DNA of 64,000 nt from Sulfurospirillum cavolei (GTDB taxonomy: Bacteria > Campylobacterota > Campylobacteria > Campylobacterales > Sulfurospirillaceae). Shown in pieces: positions 36,419 through 44,501 of the stretch; positions within the stretch are counted from its first letter, which is position 1; each line of letters starts with the position of its first letter. The translations under genes and the position numbers were made by a program. Where the stretch lies: assembly GCF_000813325.1 (NCBI RefSeq), contig NZ_BBQE01000006.1. One strand, 5' to 3'. The notes under the pieces were generated by a model, which was given only the letters and a program-made list of their open reading frames with translations, was not told where the DNA came from and did not search any database.

Positions 36419-36997
36419 ATGGCAAAGAAGATTTTGTTTATCGTCGGAGATTTCGTAGAGGACTACGAGATTATGGTGCCTTTCCAAGCGCTTGCGGCCG
36501 TAGGTCATCACGTTACCGCCGTTTGCCCTAACAAAAAAGCGGGCGAATTCGTACGTACCGCCGTGCATGATTTTGAGGGAGACCAAACCTACAGCGAAAA
36601 ACCCGGTCACAACTTTACGCTCAACGGTACGTTTGATGCGATCCATGCCGCCGATTTTGACGCTTTGGTCATTCCCGGAGGCAGAGCACCCGAATACTTA
36701 AGGCTCGATCCAAAAGTCTTAGAGTGTGTACGTCACTTCGCAACCGCCCATAAACCCATCGCCGCGATCTGCCACGGTGCGCAACTCTTAGCCGCCGCCG
36801 ACGTTTTGGGCGGAAAAAGTTGCTCGGCGTATCCCGCATGCGCTCCCGAAGTCACCAAAGCGGGCGGAACATACGCGTCTATCGAAGTAACCGAAGCCGC
36901 GGTTGATGGCAATCTCGTCACAGCACCCGCGTGGCCCGCCCATCCGCAATGGATCGCCAAATTTTTAGAGGTTTTAGGTACGAAAATTACTTTATAA
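36419..36997 (+). CDS. DJ-1/PfpI family protein
   Basis: A 192-aa class I glutamine amidotransferase-like protein. The nucleophile elbow AICHGAQLL (Cys near residue 119), an acidic residue early in VEDYE and the LVIPGGRAPEYLR loop fit the PfpI/DJ-1 group, which includes proteases, glyoxalases and deglycases. The specific activity is unknown. A second PfpI gene lies downstream after a hairpin. Confidence 0.88.
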   Translation: MAKKILFIVGDFVEDYEIMVPFQALAAVGHHVTAVCPNKKAGEFVRTAVHDFEGDQTYSEKPGHNFTLNGTFDAIHAADFDALVIPGGRAPEYLRLDPKVLECVRHFATAHKPIAAICHGAQLLAAADVLGGKSCSAYPACAPEVTKAGGTYASIEVTEAAVDGNLVTAPAWPAHPQWIAKFLEVLGTKITL

Positions 36998-37005
36998 TCT
37001 TTACA

Positions 37006-37039
37006 TGTAAGAAAAGAGAAGAGCGTCTCTTTTCTTACA
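37006..37039 (+). terminator. 13-bp hairpin containing an ACATGTAAG motif
   Basis: TGTAAGAAAAGAG and CTCTTTTCTTACA form a perfect 13-bp stem with an eight-base loop, 9 bases after the PfpI stop. The left arm is an ACATGTAAG copy; the right arm is CTTACAC, a partial copy. Confidence 0.65.
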
Positions 37040-37088
37040 CAATGATGTTAAAATGTCTTGAAAGTAACGATAAAAGGAGAAAACCGGT

Positions 37089-37691
37089 ATGTTACGTATA
37101 GGTATTTATATCTTCGATCAGGTTGAAGTGCTCGATTTTGCCGGACCGTTTGAGGTTTTTACGACGGCGACGCGCGTGTTTTTAAAGCATGAAAAAGGTA
37201 CAAACGCTCCTTTTGAAGTCGTCACGATCGCACGTACGAAAGCGGCGATTCGCGCACGCGCGGGATTGGTTATTGCTCCCGATTTTACGATCGATAACCA
37301 TCCGAAACTCGATGCGCTCTTGATTCCCGGCGGTGTCGTGGACGAAGAACTCAAAAGCCAAGCGTTGTGCGAGTGGATTCAAACCGTCGTACCGACGACG
37401 AAACTCAGTGCTTCCATTTGCACGGGTGCTTTTTTATTGGCACGAGCGGGATTGCTTGAAGGGAAAAAAGCGACCACGCATTGGGAAGACATCGACGATT
37501 TAAAAGCGATGTTCCCCAACACGAACGTCGTCGAAAATGTCCGATGGGTCGATGAAGGGCATATCGTCACGTCTGCGGGTATCTCGGCGGGCATCGATAT
37601 GAGCTTGCATTTGGTGCGTCGCCTTGTCGATAACGATTTAGCCGAAAAAACGGCACGCCAGTTGGAATTCGACTGGACGCAAAACGGATAA
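37089..37691 (+). CDS. DJ-1/PfpI family protein (second paralogue)
   Basis: A 200-aa protein of the GATase1-like PfpI_2 group. It starts MLRIGIYIFDQVEVLDFAGP, has LLIPGGVVDEEL and the nucleophile elbow ASICTGAFLLARAGLL, and ends in a helical cap with EFDWTQNG. This subgroup resembles the N-terminal domain of AraC-type regulators and isonitrile hydratase, but no HTH follows here. It has its own AAAGGAG ribosome-binding site. Confidence 0.85.
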   Translation: MLRIGIYIFDQVEVLDFAGPFEVFTTATRVFLKHEKGTNAPFEVVTIARTKAAIRARAGLVIAPDFTIDNHPKLDALLIPGGVVDEELKSQALCEWIQTVVPTTKLSASICTGAFLLARAGLLEGKKATTHWEDIDDLKAMFPNTNVVENVRWVDEGHIVTSAGISAGIDMSLHLVRRLVDNDLAEKTARQLEFDWTQNG

Positions 37692-37758
37692 TCGCACTAA
37701 AAGCACACCATTTATGGTATGATTATACCTTCTAATCAAACCACTTTGGAATACACCC

Positions 37759-38403
37759 ATGAAACGATGGATCTGGCAATATGAAAACTATCCACATTTT
37801 ACCTATCAATTTGAAACGTTAGAACATCTACTGCAAAAGATAGCTATGGAGCAAGGTTATCTACTAGCACTTTCACAAACTTTAAATCGAGATACCATTT
37901 TACAAAGACAATGTGATGCCTTGCTAAATGAAACACTGAGCACTGCTGCCATTGAAGGAGAAATTTTAAATAGGGATAGCGTTAAAGCATCTATTGCTAA
38001 GAAATTTGGATTGAGAGATATTGATGATAAGAAGATTGTTGATTCAACGGATAATTTAGTTTCAATCCTCATTGATGCCAATACTAACTATGATAAAGCC
38101 TTAACACTAGAGAGACTCTTTGGATGGCACAATGCACTGTTTCCTAAAGGGTACAGTGGTTTACGCAAAATCAACACAGCGACCTTCAGGGGTGATGAGA
38201 CGATGCAAATTGTAGGTGGAACAATTGGCAAAGAAATTGTCTATTATGAAGCACCGCCTCGTGATAGACTAGAACAAGAGATGCGACGTTTTTTAGAGTG
38301 GTTTAATAGCGAGAAACCTACATTGATTAAAGCGTGTATTGCTCATCTTTGGTTTGTTATTATCCATCCCTTTGACGATGGCAATGGAAGGATTACTCGG
38401 GCA
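37759..38403 (+). pseudogene. Fic-domain AMPylase gene, truncated within the Fic motif
   Basis: The first 215 residues match a Fic protein: an N-terminal DUF4172-type segment (WIWQYENYPHFTY), the inhibitory motif STAAIEGE (61-68), and the active-site HPFDDGNGR (His203 to Arg211) followed by ITRA. Homology then stops at 38403, inside a GCATGTAAG sequence; the frame runs on with unrelated residues to 38505. The C-terminal helices of the Fic fold are missing, so the protein is probably inactive. Codon usage is more AT-rich than neighbouring genes, which suggests it was acquired. Confidence 0.8.
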
Positions 38404-38433
38404 TGTAAGAAACCAAAATCCTTTTCAAGCACC

Positions 38434-39198
38434 TCAACCGTTAAACGGTACGCTCATACATGTAAGCCCAGCTTCGGCTTTGACAAATTCAGTGATGTTG
38501 CATGAGTCGACGTTGTAGTCGAGCGATTTTACAAGGGCGATGCTTTTGGGAAAGGCTTCGTTCATGCAAAGAATGTCGCCCATTTTAAGGACGTTTGCGC
38601 CGAAAGGCTCGTCTTTTGGAACGGCGATTTGCGTAAAACCTTCAAAGGCATTAGCGTCCACCCACGCGGCGTTGATCAATACGGTTTTGTCATCCAGTGC
38701 GGTGCATCCGGTTTTGAGGTGCAAACATCCCGTGACGTTGACGGAAATGACGCTGTAGCCGTAAGGCTTGATGATGGACTCCAACGCTTGGATGCCTTCC
38801 TTATTCGTGCGAGGCGAAAGCCCTACGAAAATTTTCTTGCCGACTTTAAGCACGTCGCCGCCTTCGATTTTGGCGGGAAGTTCGATGCGTTTAACCGTGC
38901 GATACTTCGCAAAAACTCTTGCCATCGCTTCGCTCTCTTTTCTTCGCGACGCCACGCCCATAGAGGTCAAAACGGCGATCTCGTCAAAGACGATAACGGG
39001 GTCTTCCACAAAGACGCTGTCGGGGCAATCTTGATTTTCGTCCAAAACGACGACGGTTGCGCCGCATCGCTCCAACATCGCGCAATACGCCGCATGTTGG
39101 GCGGTCGCTTTTGGCATATCGATGGGTTCGCTTTGTAAAAACGTGAGTTCACAGTTTTGCAATTTTGAGGAAGGTAAGTGCGTTATGGCGTAAAACAT
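38434..39198 (-). CDS. DDAH-like amidinotransferase-family hydrolase
   Basis: A 254-aa protein of the dimethylargininase group (pentein fold). Conserved features: FVEDP (65-67), EGGDVL (112-117), GLSPRTNKEG, the catalytic His in GCLHLKTGCT (His160) and the nucleophile Cys247 in GLTCMSVPF. These enzymes hydrolyse methylated arginines to citrulline; related enzymes act on other guanidino compounds. Its ATG overlaps the stop of the upstream gene by one base, so the two are coupled. Confidence 0.88.
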   Translation of the reverse strand: MFYAITHLPSSKLQNCELTFLQSEPIDMPKATAQHAAYCAMLERCGATVVVLDENQDCPDSVFVEDPVIVFDEIAVLTSMGVASRRKESEAMARVFAKYRTVKRIELPAKIEGGDVLKVGKKIFVGLSPRTNKEGIQALESIIKPYGYSVISVNVTGCLHLKTGCTALDDKTVLINAAWVDANAFEGFTQIAVPKDEPFGANVLKMGDILCMNEAFPKSIALVKSLDYNVDSCNITEFVKAEAGLTCMSVPFNG

Positions 39199-40109
39199 TA
39201 AAAAAACTCCAATTCTTCTTCATCGTTCGAAGGCGTGAGCAGCATCTCAAATTGAATAATGCTCGAAAAAAGCGATGCGTCCAGATAGTGAATATCCACG
39301 GCGGTTTTTTCTTTCAACACCGCGTCCGTCCACGCGATTAAATCCTCGACGATCGCGTTTAATATCACCATAATTTTCTTTTGATCGCCGTGCGTCGCCA
39401 ACAAAGGCATATGCGCCGACAATAACGCAGAAAGCTTCGAGAGTGTGAATCCCAAGTCGCGAAATTCCATATTTTTTTCCAAAACGGCGGCATAGGATTG
39501 AAATCGTTCGTTGACATGTAAGAAATACGCCTCATCATGCGCAATCGTTTCGTCTTGTACGCTTTGGGCAAGCTCGTCGCAACTTTCCAAGATATCTTCA
39601 ATATCCAACTCGTCGATGCTACCCTCGGCACAAAAATCAACGGCGCTTATTTTCACCGCGTCTTCGTAGTGCATCTTTTGCATATCCGAAGAGAGCACTT
39701 CCGAATCGTAGATGAAAAACTCCTCTTTGCTCTCGTTTTCTTTGGCGAACGATTCGTAAACGAACTGTTCGATGATCTCTATATTTTTTCCGAAGCGGTC
39801 TTCGTTTTCGAAATGCTTTTGGTTCCACTCTTTGCACAACGTAAAATAGAGCGAATAAAACTCTCTTAGATTTTCAACCGGAATAAACTTCTCTTTATGC
39901 CTGAGCGCACCCTCTTGGATGTAAGCCCGCGCCCTTTTGAGATTCGCGTAAATATAAACGGTCAGCTTCGACACGGCAAGGTTATGTACTTTGGCGTCTT
40001 CGGGGTCTAAAAGATACTCCGAAAGCCTCGGATCTTCGATAATAAATTTTTCAAAAGGTAAAACCACGTCGTCTACCAATGCCTCAAGACTTTTCCTGCT
40101 AATTCCCAT
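39198..40109 (-). CDS. Hypothetical protein, coupled to the DDAH-like gene
   Basis: A 303-aa acidic, largely helical cytoplasmic protein (MGISRKSLEALVDDVVLPFEKFI...), with an acidic middle (DELDIEDILESCDELAQ) and tail (NDEEELEFF). No signal peptide, membrane helix or recognised domain. It shares a TAATG junction with the DDAH-like gene. A structural or regulatory role is possible, but none can be read from the sequence. Confidence 0.75.
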   Translation of the reverse strand: MGISRKSLEALVDDVVLPFEKFIIEDPRLSEYLLDPEDAKVHNLAVSKLTVYIYANLKRARAYIQEGALRHKEKFIPVENLREFYSLYFTLCKEWNQKHFENEDRFGKNIEIIEQFVYESFAKENESKEEFFIYDSEVLSSDMQKMHYEDAVKISAVDFCAEGSIDELDIEDILESCDELAQSVQDETIAHDEAYFLHVNERFQSYAAVLEKNMEFRDLGFTLSKLSALLSAHMPLLATHGDQKKIMVILNAIVEDLIAWTDAVLKEKTAVDIHYLDASLFSSIIQFEMLLTPSNDEEELEFF

Positions 40110-40227
40110 GCCGACCCTTTCCGTCTAAATCAAAAAAGCATTGTAGCATAGCTTTAAAGCCTCACGCTCTTTTTCTTTTAAGCCGAATCGAAGTAGCATA
40201 CAGACGCGTGAACATAAAGGAGATACG

Positions 40228-42588
40228 ATGAACGAGCACGAGCTTTCTTTATCCGAAGTAGAAGCTATCGACGCGTATTGGCGCGCGGCAAACTACCTTT
40301 CCGTCGGACAAATTTACCTTTTGGACAACCCGCTTTTAAAAGAGCCTTTAGCGTTAAAGCATATCAAACCGCGCCTTTTGGGGCATTGGGGAACGACGCC
40401 GGGACTCAATTTTATCTACGCGCATATGAACCGGCTGATCCTCAAATACGACCTCGACGCCCTGTTTATCGCAGGTCCCGGACACGGAGGTCCCGCCCTC
40501 GTCGCCAATACCTATTTGGAAGGCACGTACAGCGAATTTTATCCCGATATTACCCGCGACGAAAAGGGACTTCAAAAGCTTTTTAAACAGTTCTCCTTTC
40601 CCGGAGGCATTCCCAGCCACGCCGCACCCGAAACGCCCGGCTCCATTCACGAAGGGGGTGAATTGGGTTATGCGCTTTCGCATGCGTACGGAGCGGTTTT
40701 CGACAATCCCGATCTGATCGCGTGTTGCGTGGTCGGCGACGGCGAAGCGGAGACGGGAGCCTTAGCGACCGCATGGCACTCGAACAAATTTTTAAACCCC
40801 AAACGCGACGGCGCCGTTCTTCCTATCTTACATCTCAACGGCTACAAAATCGCCAATCCGACCGTTTTGGCGCGCATCTCGCACGATGAACTTGAAAAGC
40901 TTTTTATCGGCTACGGGTATGAGCCTTTTTTTGTTGAAGGCGACGAGCCTATGAGTATGCATCAAAAAATGGCGCACATCCTCGAAACCGTTACGCTAAA
41001 AATTAAAACGATTCAGCATGAAGCACGAAACGAAGGCAAAACGGCGCGTCCTATGTGGCCTATGATCGTGCTCAAAACACCCAAAGGCTGGAGCGGTCCC
41101 AAAGAAGTGGACGGACTTCCAACCGAAGGGTCGTGGCGTTCGCATCAAGTCCCGCTTGCCAATCTCGATCACAATCCCGAACATATCGCTCTTCTTGAAC
41201 GCTGGCTCAAAAGCTATCGCCCCGAAGAGCTTTTCGACGAAAACGGCACGCTCGTAGCAAAACTTGCCGCCTTAGCCCCCAAAGCCAAGCGACGCATGGG
41301 AGCCAATCCGCACGCCAACGGCGGCTTACTTTTAAAACCTTTAGCCCTCCCTCCTTTTAAAAATTACGGCGTTTCCATCGACGCACACGGTACGACGACC
41401 GCCGAATCCACCCGCGTTTTGGGCAACTTTTTACGTGACGTTATGCAAGGCAATTCCGACACGTTTCGCGTTTTCGGCCCCGATGAGACGGCATCGAACC
41501 GTCTTAGTGCCCTCTTTGAAGTTACCGAACGCACATGGATGGCGGAACGCCTCGACACCGACGATCATTTAGCACCGCACGGACGGGTGATGGAGATACT
41601 CTCCGAACATACATGTCAAGGGTGGCTTGAGGGCTATTTGCTCACGGGAAGGCACGGTTTTTTCTCATGTTACGAAGCGTTTATTCACATTATCGACTCG
41701 ATGTTCAACCAACACGCCAAATGGCTAAAAGTCACGAGCCGCGAAATTGCGTGGCGCAAACCCGTCGCATCGCTGAACTATCTTTTGAGCTCACACGTCT
41801 GGCGACAAGACCACAACGGCTTTTCGCACCAAGACCCCGGATTTATCGACGTCGTCGTCAATAAAAAAGCGTATATTATCAACGTCTACTTTCCGCCCGA
41901 CGCCAACACGCTCTTACATGTCGCCGCGCGTTGCTTAAGCAGTTACGATGCCATCAACGTCATCGTCGCCGGAAAACAACCCGAATTGCAATGGCTGGGC
42001 ATCGAAGAAGCGGTGCTTCATTGCGAAAAAGGAATGGACGTTTGGGCATGGGCTAGCAACGACGCCAACCAAACGCCCGACGTCGTGATGGCGTGTTGCG
42101 GAGACGTTCCTACCTTAGAGACGCTTGCCGCCGTGACGCTTTTACGAACGCTTGTGCCGGAATTGATCGTGCGCGTGGTCAATATCGTCGATTTGATGTG
42201 CCTGCAAAAAGAGCATCCTCACGGTTTTAGCGACGAGGCGTTCGATGCGCTTTTCCCCAAAGACGTACCGTGCATCTTCGCGTATCACGGCTATCCGTGG
42301 TTGATTCACCGCCTGACGTACAAAAGAGCGTTTCACGACCACTTACATGTCAGAGGCTACAAAGAAGAGGGAACGACCACGACGCCTTTTGATATGGTCG
42401 TTTTAAACGATATGGATCGATTCCATTTGGTCATGGACGTCATGGAACGCGTCGTTAAAATGCACCCTTACGCCGAAACAATCAAAGCGTCGATGCACGA
42501 AAAACTGACATGCCATAAAGAGTACATCCAAACCTACGGTCAAGATATGCCCGAAATCCGAGAATGGCAATGGAAACCTTTCGTTTAA
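40228..42588 (+). CDS. xfp: Xylulose-5-phosphate/fructose-6-phosphate phosphoketolase
   Basis: A 786-aa phosphoketolase that cleaves xylulose-5-P (and often fructose-6-P) with phosphate to give acetyl phosphate. Seen: GPGHGGPA, FSFPGGIPSHAAPETPGSIHEGGELGY (read in parts), the thiamine-diphosphate motif GDGEAETGALATAWHSN, and a C-terminal FDMVVLNDMDRFHL. Length and motifs match the family. It stands alone with a ribosome-binding site AAAGGAG; the tandem 92-bp repeats begin 3 bases after its stop. The enzyme links pentose metabolism to acetate and ATP. Confidence 0.97.
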   Translation: MNEHELSLSEVEAIDAYWRAANYLSVGQIYLLDNPLLKEPLALKHIKPRLLGHWGTTPGLNFIYAHMNRLILKYDLDALFIAGPGHGGPALVANTYLEGTYSEFYPDITRDEKGLQKLFKQFSFPGGIPSHAAPETPGSIHEGGELGYALSHAYGAVFDNPDLIACCVVGDGEAETGALATAWHSNKFLNPKRDGAVLPILHLNGYKIANPTVLARISHDELEKLFIGYGYEPFFVEGDEPMSMHQKMAHILETVTLKIKTIQHEARNEGKTARPMWPMIVLKTPKGWSGPKEVDGLPTEGSWRSHQVPLANLDHNPEHIALLERWLKSYRPEELFDENGTLVAKLAALAPKAKRRMGANPHANGGLLLKPLALPPFKNYGVSIDAHGTTTAESTRVLGNFLRDVMQGNSDTFRVFGPDETASNRLSALFEVTERTWMAERLDTDDHLAPHGRVMEILSEHTCQGWLEGYLLTGRHGFFSCYEAFIHIIDSMFNQHAKWLKVTSREIAWRKPVASLNYLLSSHVWRQDHNGFSHQDPGFIDVVVNKKAYIINVYFPPDANTLLHVAARCLSSYDAINVIVAGKQPELQWLGIEEAVLHCEKGMDVWAWASNDANQTPDVVMACCGDVPTLETLAAVTLLRTLVPELIVRVVNIVDLMCLQKEHPHGFSDEAFDALFPKDVPCIFAYHGYPWLIHRLTYKRAFHDHLHVRGYKEEGTTTTPFDMVVLNDMDRFHLVMDVMERVVKMHPYAETIKASMHEKLTCHKEYIQTYGQDMPEIREWQWKPFV

Positions 42589-42590
42589 TC

Positions 42591-42682
42591 AAAAAAGCAC
42601 CGAAGGTGCGTGGGCACTCTGCCGAAGAGAACCCAGTGTTAACGTAGTCTTTGGAGCTTTGCTTCAAAGGCGTGTCAAAGAT
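42591..42682 (+). repeat. 92-bp tandem repeat, copy 1
   Basis: First of three near-identical units starting AAAAAAGCACCGAAGGTGC. Each unit contains a 5-bp GCACC-GAA-GGTGC hairpin, the invariant GTGTTAACG, and a 9-bp hairpin CTTTGGAGC-TTT-GCTTCAAAG. Differs from copy 2 at two positions. A diverged fourth copy lies at 27600. Candidate structured RNA; a terminator array for xfp is the simpler view. Confidence 0.75.
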
Positions 42683-42774
42683 AAAAAAGCACCGAAGGTG
42701 CGCGGGCACTCTGCCGAAGAGAACCCAGTGTTAACGCAGTCTTTGGAGCTTTGCTTCAAAGGCGTGTCAAAGAT
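42683..42774 (+). repeat. 92-bp tandem repeat, copy 2
   Basis: Same layout as copy 1, with GTGCGCGGG instead of GTGCGTGGG and ACGCAGTC instead of ACGTAGTC. There is no spacer between units, which rules out a CRISPR array. Confidence 0.75.
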
Positions 42775-42862
42775 AAAAAAGCACCGAAGGTGCGCGGGCA
42801 CTCTGCCGAAGAGAACCCAGTGTTAACGTAGTCTTTGGAGCTTAGCTCTAAAGGCGTGTTAA
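42775..42862 (+). repeat. 92-bp tandem repeat, copy 3
   Basis: The 3' hairpin reads CTTTGGAGC-TTA-GCTCTAAAG: two changes on the right arm both keep pairing by swapping a G-C and a G-U pair. Unit end diverges (GGCGTGTTAAAAG) and runs into T-rich sequence, which could terminate transcription. The rest of the gap to 42937 holds no gene. Confidence 0.7.
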
Positions 42863-42937
42863 AAGTTTTTGCGTTTTTGCAAGAACTTTAATGTTATATG
42901 CTACGATACGCTCTTCAAAACACGTCAAGGATACACG

Positions 42938-43504
42938 ATGAGATCTATATTTATACTGCTTTTTGCCTTTTTAACGCTCTTTGCCGCCGACAAAAGTTAC
43001 GAATACGGCGATTTGGAAGAGCGACACGACGGCCTTTTAATCGAGGTTAAAACCCACAACCTTGCCAACGGCGTCGGAAAATTTTACTACGCTTCGGGAA
43101 AACTCCGCGGTGAGACGCCTTTTAAAGACGGTAAACGCGAAGGAATGGGAAAAACGTATTACGAAAGCGGCGAATTACAAGGCGAAGCACCTTTTAAAAA
43201 CGACGTGATCGAAGGCGTTAAAAAGAGCTATTTTACCTCCGGACGCCTCCAAAGCGAAACGCCGTTTCAAAACGACCAAGCCGAGGGAATCGCCACGTTG
43301 TACTACGAGTCGGGAAAAATCCAAAGCCAAACGCCTTTTCACGCCAATAAAGCCGAGGGCGTCGCCAAGCTTTTTGACGAAAACGGTAAGCTTTCTTATG
43401 AAGTAACGTTTGAGCACAGCATCGCGATCAAAGGCTTTACCTACGATGCCAAAGGCTCCAAAACTCCGATGAGCGAAAACGAACTTAAAACCGTCGGCCT
43501 ATAA
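42938..43504 (+). CDS. Exported MORN-variant repeat protein
   Basis: A 188-aa protein with a signal peptide (MRSIFILLFAFLTLFAADKS) and about five tandem ~23-residue MORN-2 type repeats of the form YYESGKLxxETPF...EG. Such repeats form an antiparallel sheet and occur in secreted or envelope proteins and some immunity-like proteins. The later ATG at 42938 is chosen because it gives the signal peptide. Function unknown; the stop overlaps the convergent dehydrogenase gene by 6 bases. Confidence 0.8.
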   Translation: MRSIFILLFAFLTLFAADKSYEYGDLEERHDGLLIEVKTHNLANGVGKFYYASGKLRGETPFKDGKREGMGKTYYESGELQGEAPFKNDVIEGVKKSYFTSGRLQSETPFQNDQAEGIATLYYESGKIQSQTPFHANKAEGVAKLFDENGKLSYEVTFEHSIAIKGFTYDAKGSKTPMSENELKTVGL

Positions 43505-44428
43505 AACCGTGCGAGCCAACGCTTGCATATTTTTTGCGCTGACATGTAAGGCTTCAAGCTCTTCGGGGAGGAGCTTGTAGTTTAATATTTTCGTCGCACC
43601 CTTTCGCGTCACGACGACCGGCACGTTTAGCACGACGTCGGTCAAACCGTACTCTCCTTGTAAATACACCCCCAAAGGAAGCACCGAATGTTCGTCGTTG
43701 GCAATCGCGCGAATAATGCGAAACACGCTTGCGGCGGTACTGTGGTTGGTGTTGCCTTTATGCTTGAAAACCTCAAATCCCGCATTAATCACGTCTTGGT
43801 AAATCTGCGCGCGATCGAGCAAGGCTAAACCGTTGAGTTCGCAAAACGTATCGACGTCTAGCCCGCAAATATTGCAAATACTCCACGGAAGCGTGCTTCC
43901 TTTGCCGTGTTCGCCTAAAATATAGCCGTTGATATTTTTAGGATCGATGCCTACTTTTTTGCTTACGATTTTCATAAAACGTGCCGTATCGACCAACGTT
44001 CCCGCACTGATCAACCGCTCTTTAGGATACAACCCCTCTTTATACGCGATGTGCGTTAAGACGTCGACGGGATTTGTGACCATAATGACGATCGCTTGCG
44101 GCGCATACATGTAAAGTTCGCGAATGATTTTTTGAATCAGCGCGGCGTTTTCGCCCAAAAGCTCGTCCCTGCTTTGTCCCTCTTTGAGCGTAATACCCGC
44201 CGTAACGACGATAACGTCGCAATGCGCGCAATCGACGTAATCGCCGCTGTGCAAATGTGTATTGCGGGCGTAGGTAAACGACTCGACGAACGAAAAATCC
44301 GCCACTTCGCCTTGTGCTTTTTCTTGGTTGCGATTGACCAAAACGATCTCGCTCGTACTGCCTAACGTTAAGAGGTAATTAACTAATTCGACGCCCACGC
44401 CGCCCGCTCCGATAATTCCAACGCGCAT
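43499..44428 (-). CDS. LDH/MDH-family 2-hydroxyacid dehydrogenase, substrate uncertain
   Basis: A 309-aa enzyme of the lactate/malate dehydrogenase family. It has GAGGVGVELV (cofactor loop), the catalytic His in LGEHGKGSTLPWS, and Asp/Arg in LVDTARF. The substrate-specificity position is Leu81 (TLKEGQSR), where lactate enzymes have Gln and malate enzymes Arg. The cofactor-selecting acidic residue after the second strand is Asn (LVNRN), hinting at altered NAD/NADP preference. The ATG at 44428 gives the family start. A symbol is withheld because the substrate is unclear. Confidence 0.85.
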   Translation of the reverse strand: MRVGIIGAGGVGVELVNYLLTLGSTSEIVLVNRNQEKAQGEVADFSFVESFTYARNTHLHSGDYVDCAHCDVIVVTAGITLKEGQSRDELLGENAALIQKIIRELYMYAPQAIVIMVTNPVDVLTHIAYKEGLYPKERLISAGTLVDTARFMKIVSKKVGIDPKNINGYILGEHGKGSTLPWSICNICGLDVDTFCELNGLALLDRAQIYQDVINAGFEVFKHKGNTNHSTAASVFRIIRAIANDEHSVLPLGVYLQGEYGLTDVVLNVPVVVTRKGATKILNYKLLPEELEALHVSAKNMQALARTVL

Positions 44429-44501
44429 CTTTTGTTCCTTGATGAAAATGGAAAAGTATAGCACGCTTGCGCTCAAAAAAGATCGTAAAAATTAAGCAGT
44501 C

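Noticed and set aside
38404..38505. The residues after the Fic motif as a genuine C-terminus
   Set aside because: They do not resemble the helices that follow HPFxxGNGRxxR in Fic proteins and run antisense into the DDAH-like gene.
42591..42862. Tandem repeats resembling a short CRISPR array
   Set aside because: Units are 92 bp, abut directly with no unique spacers, and no cas genes are nearby.
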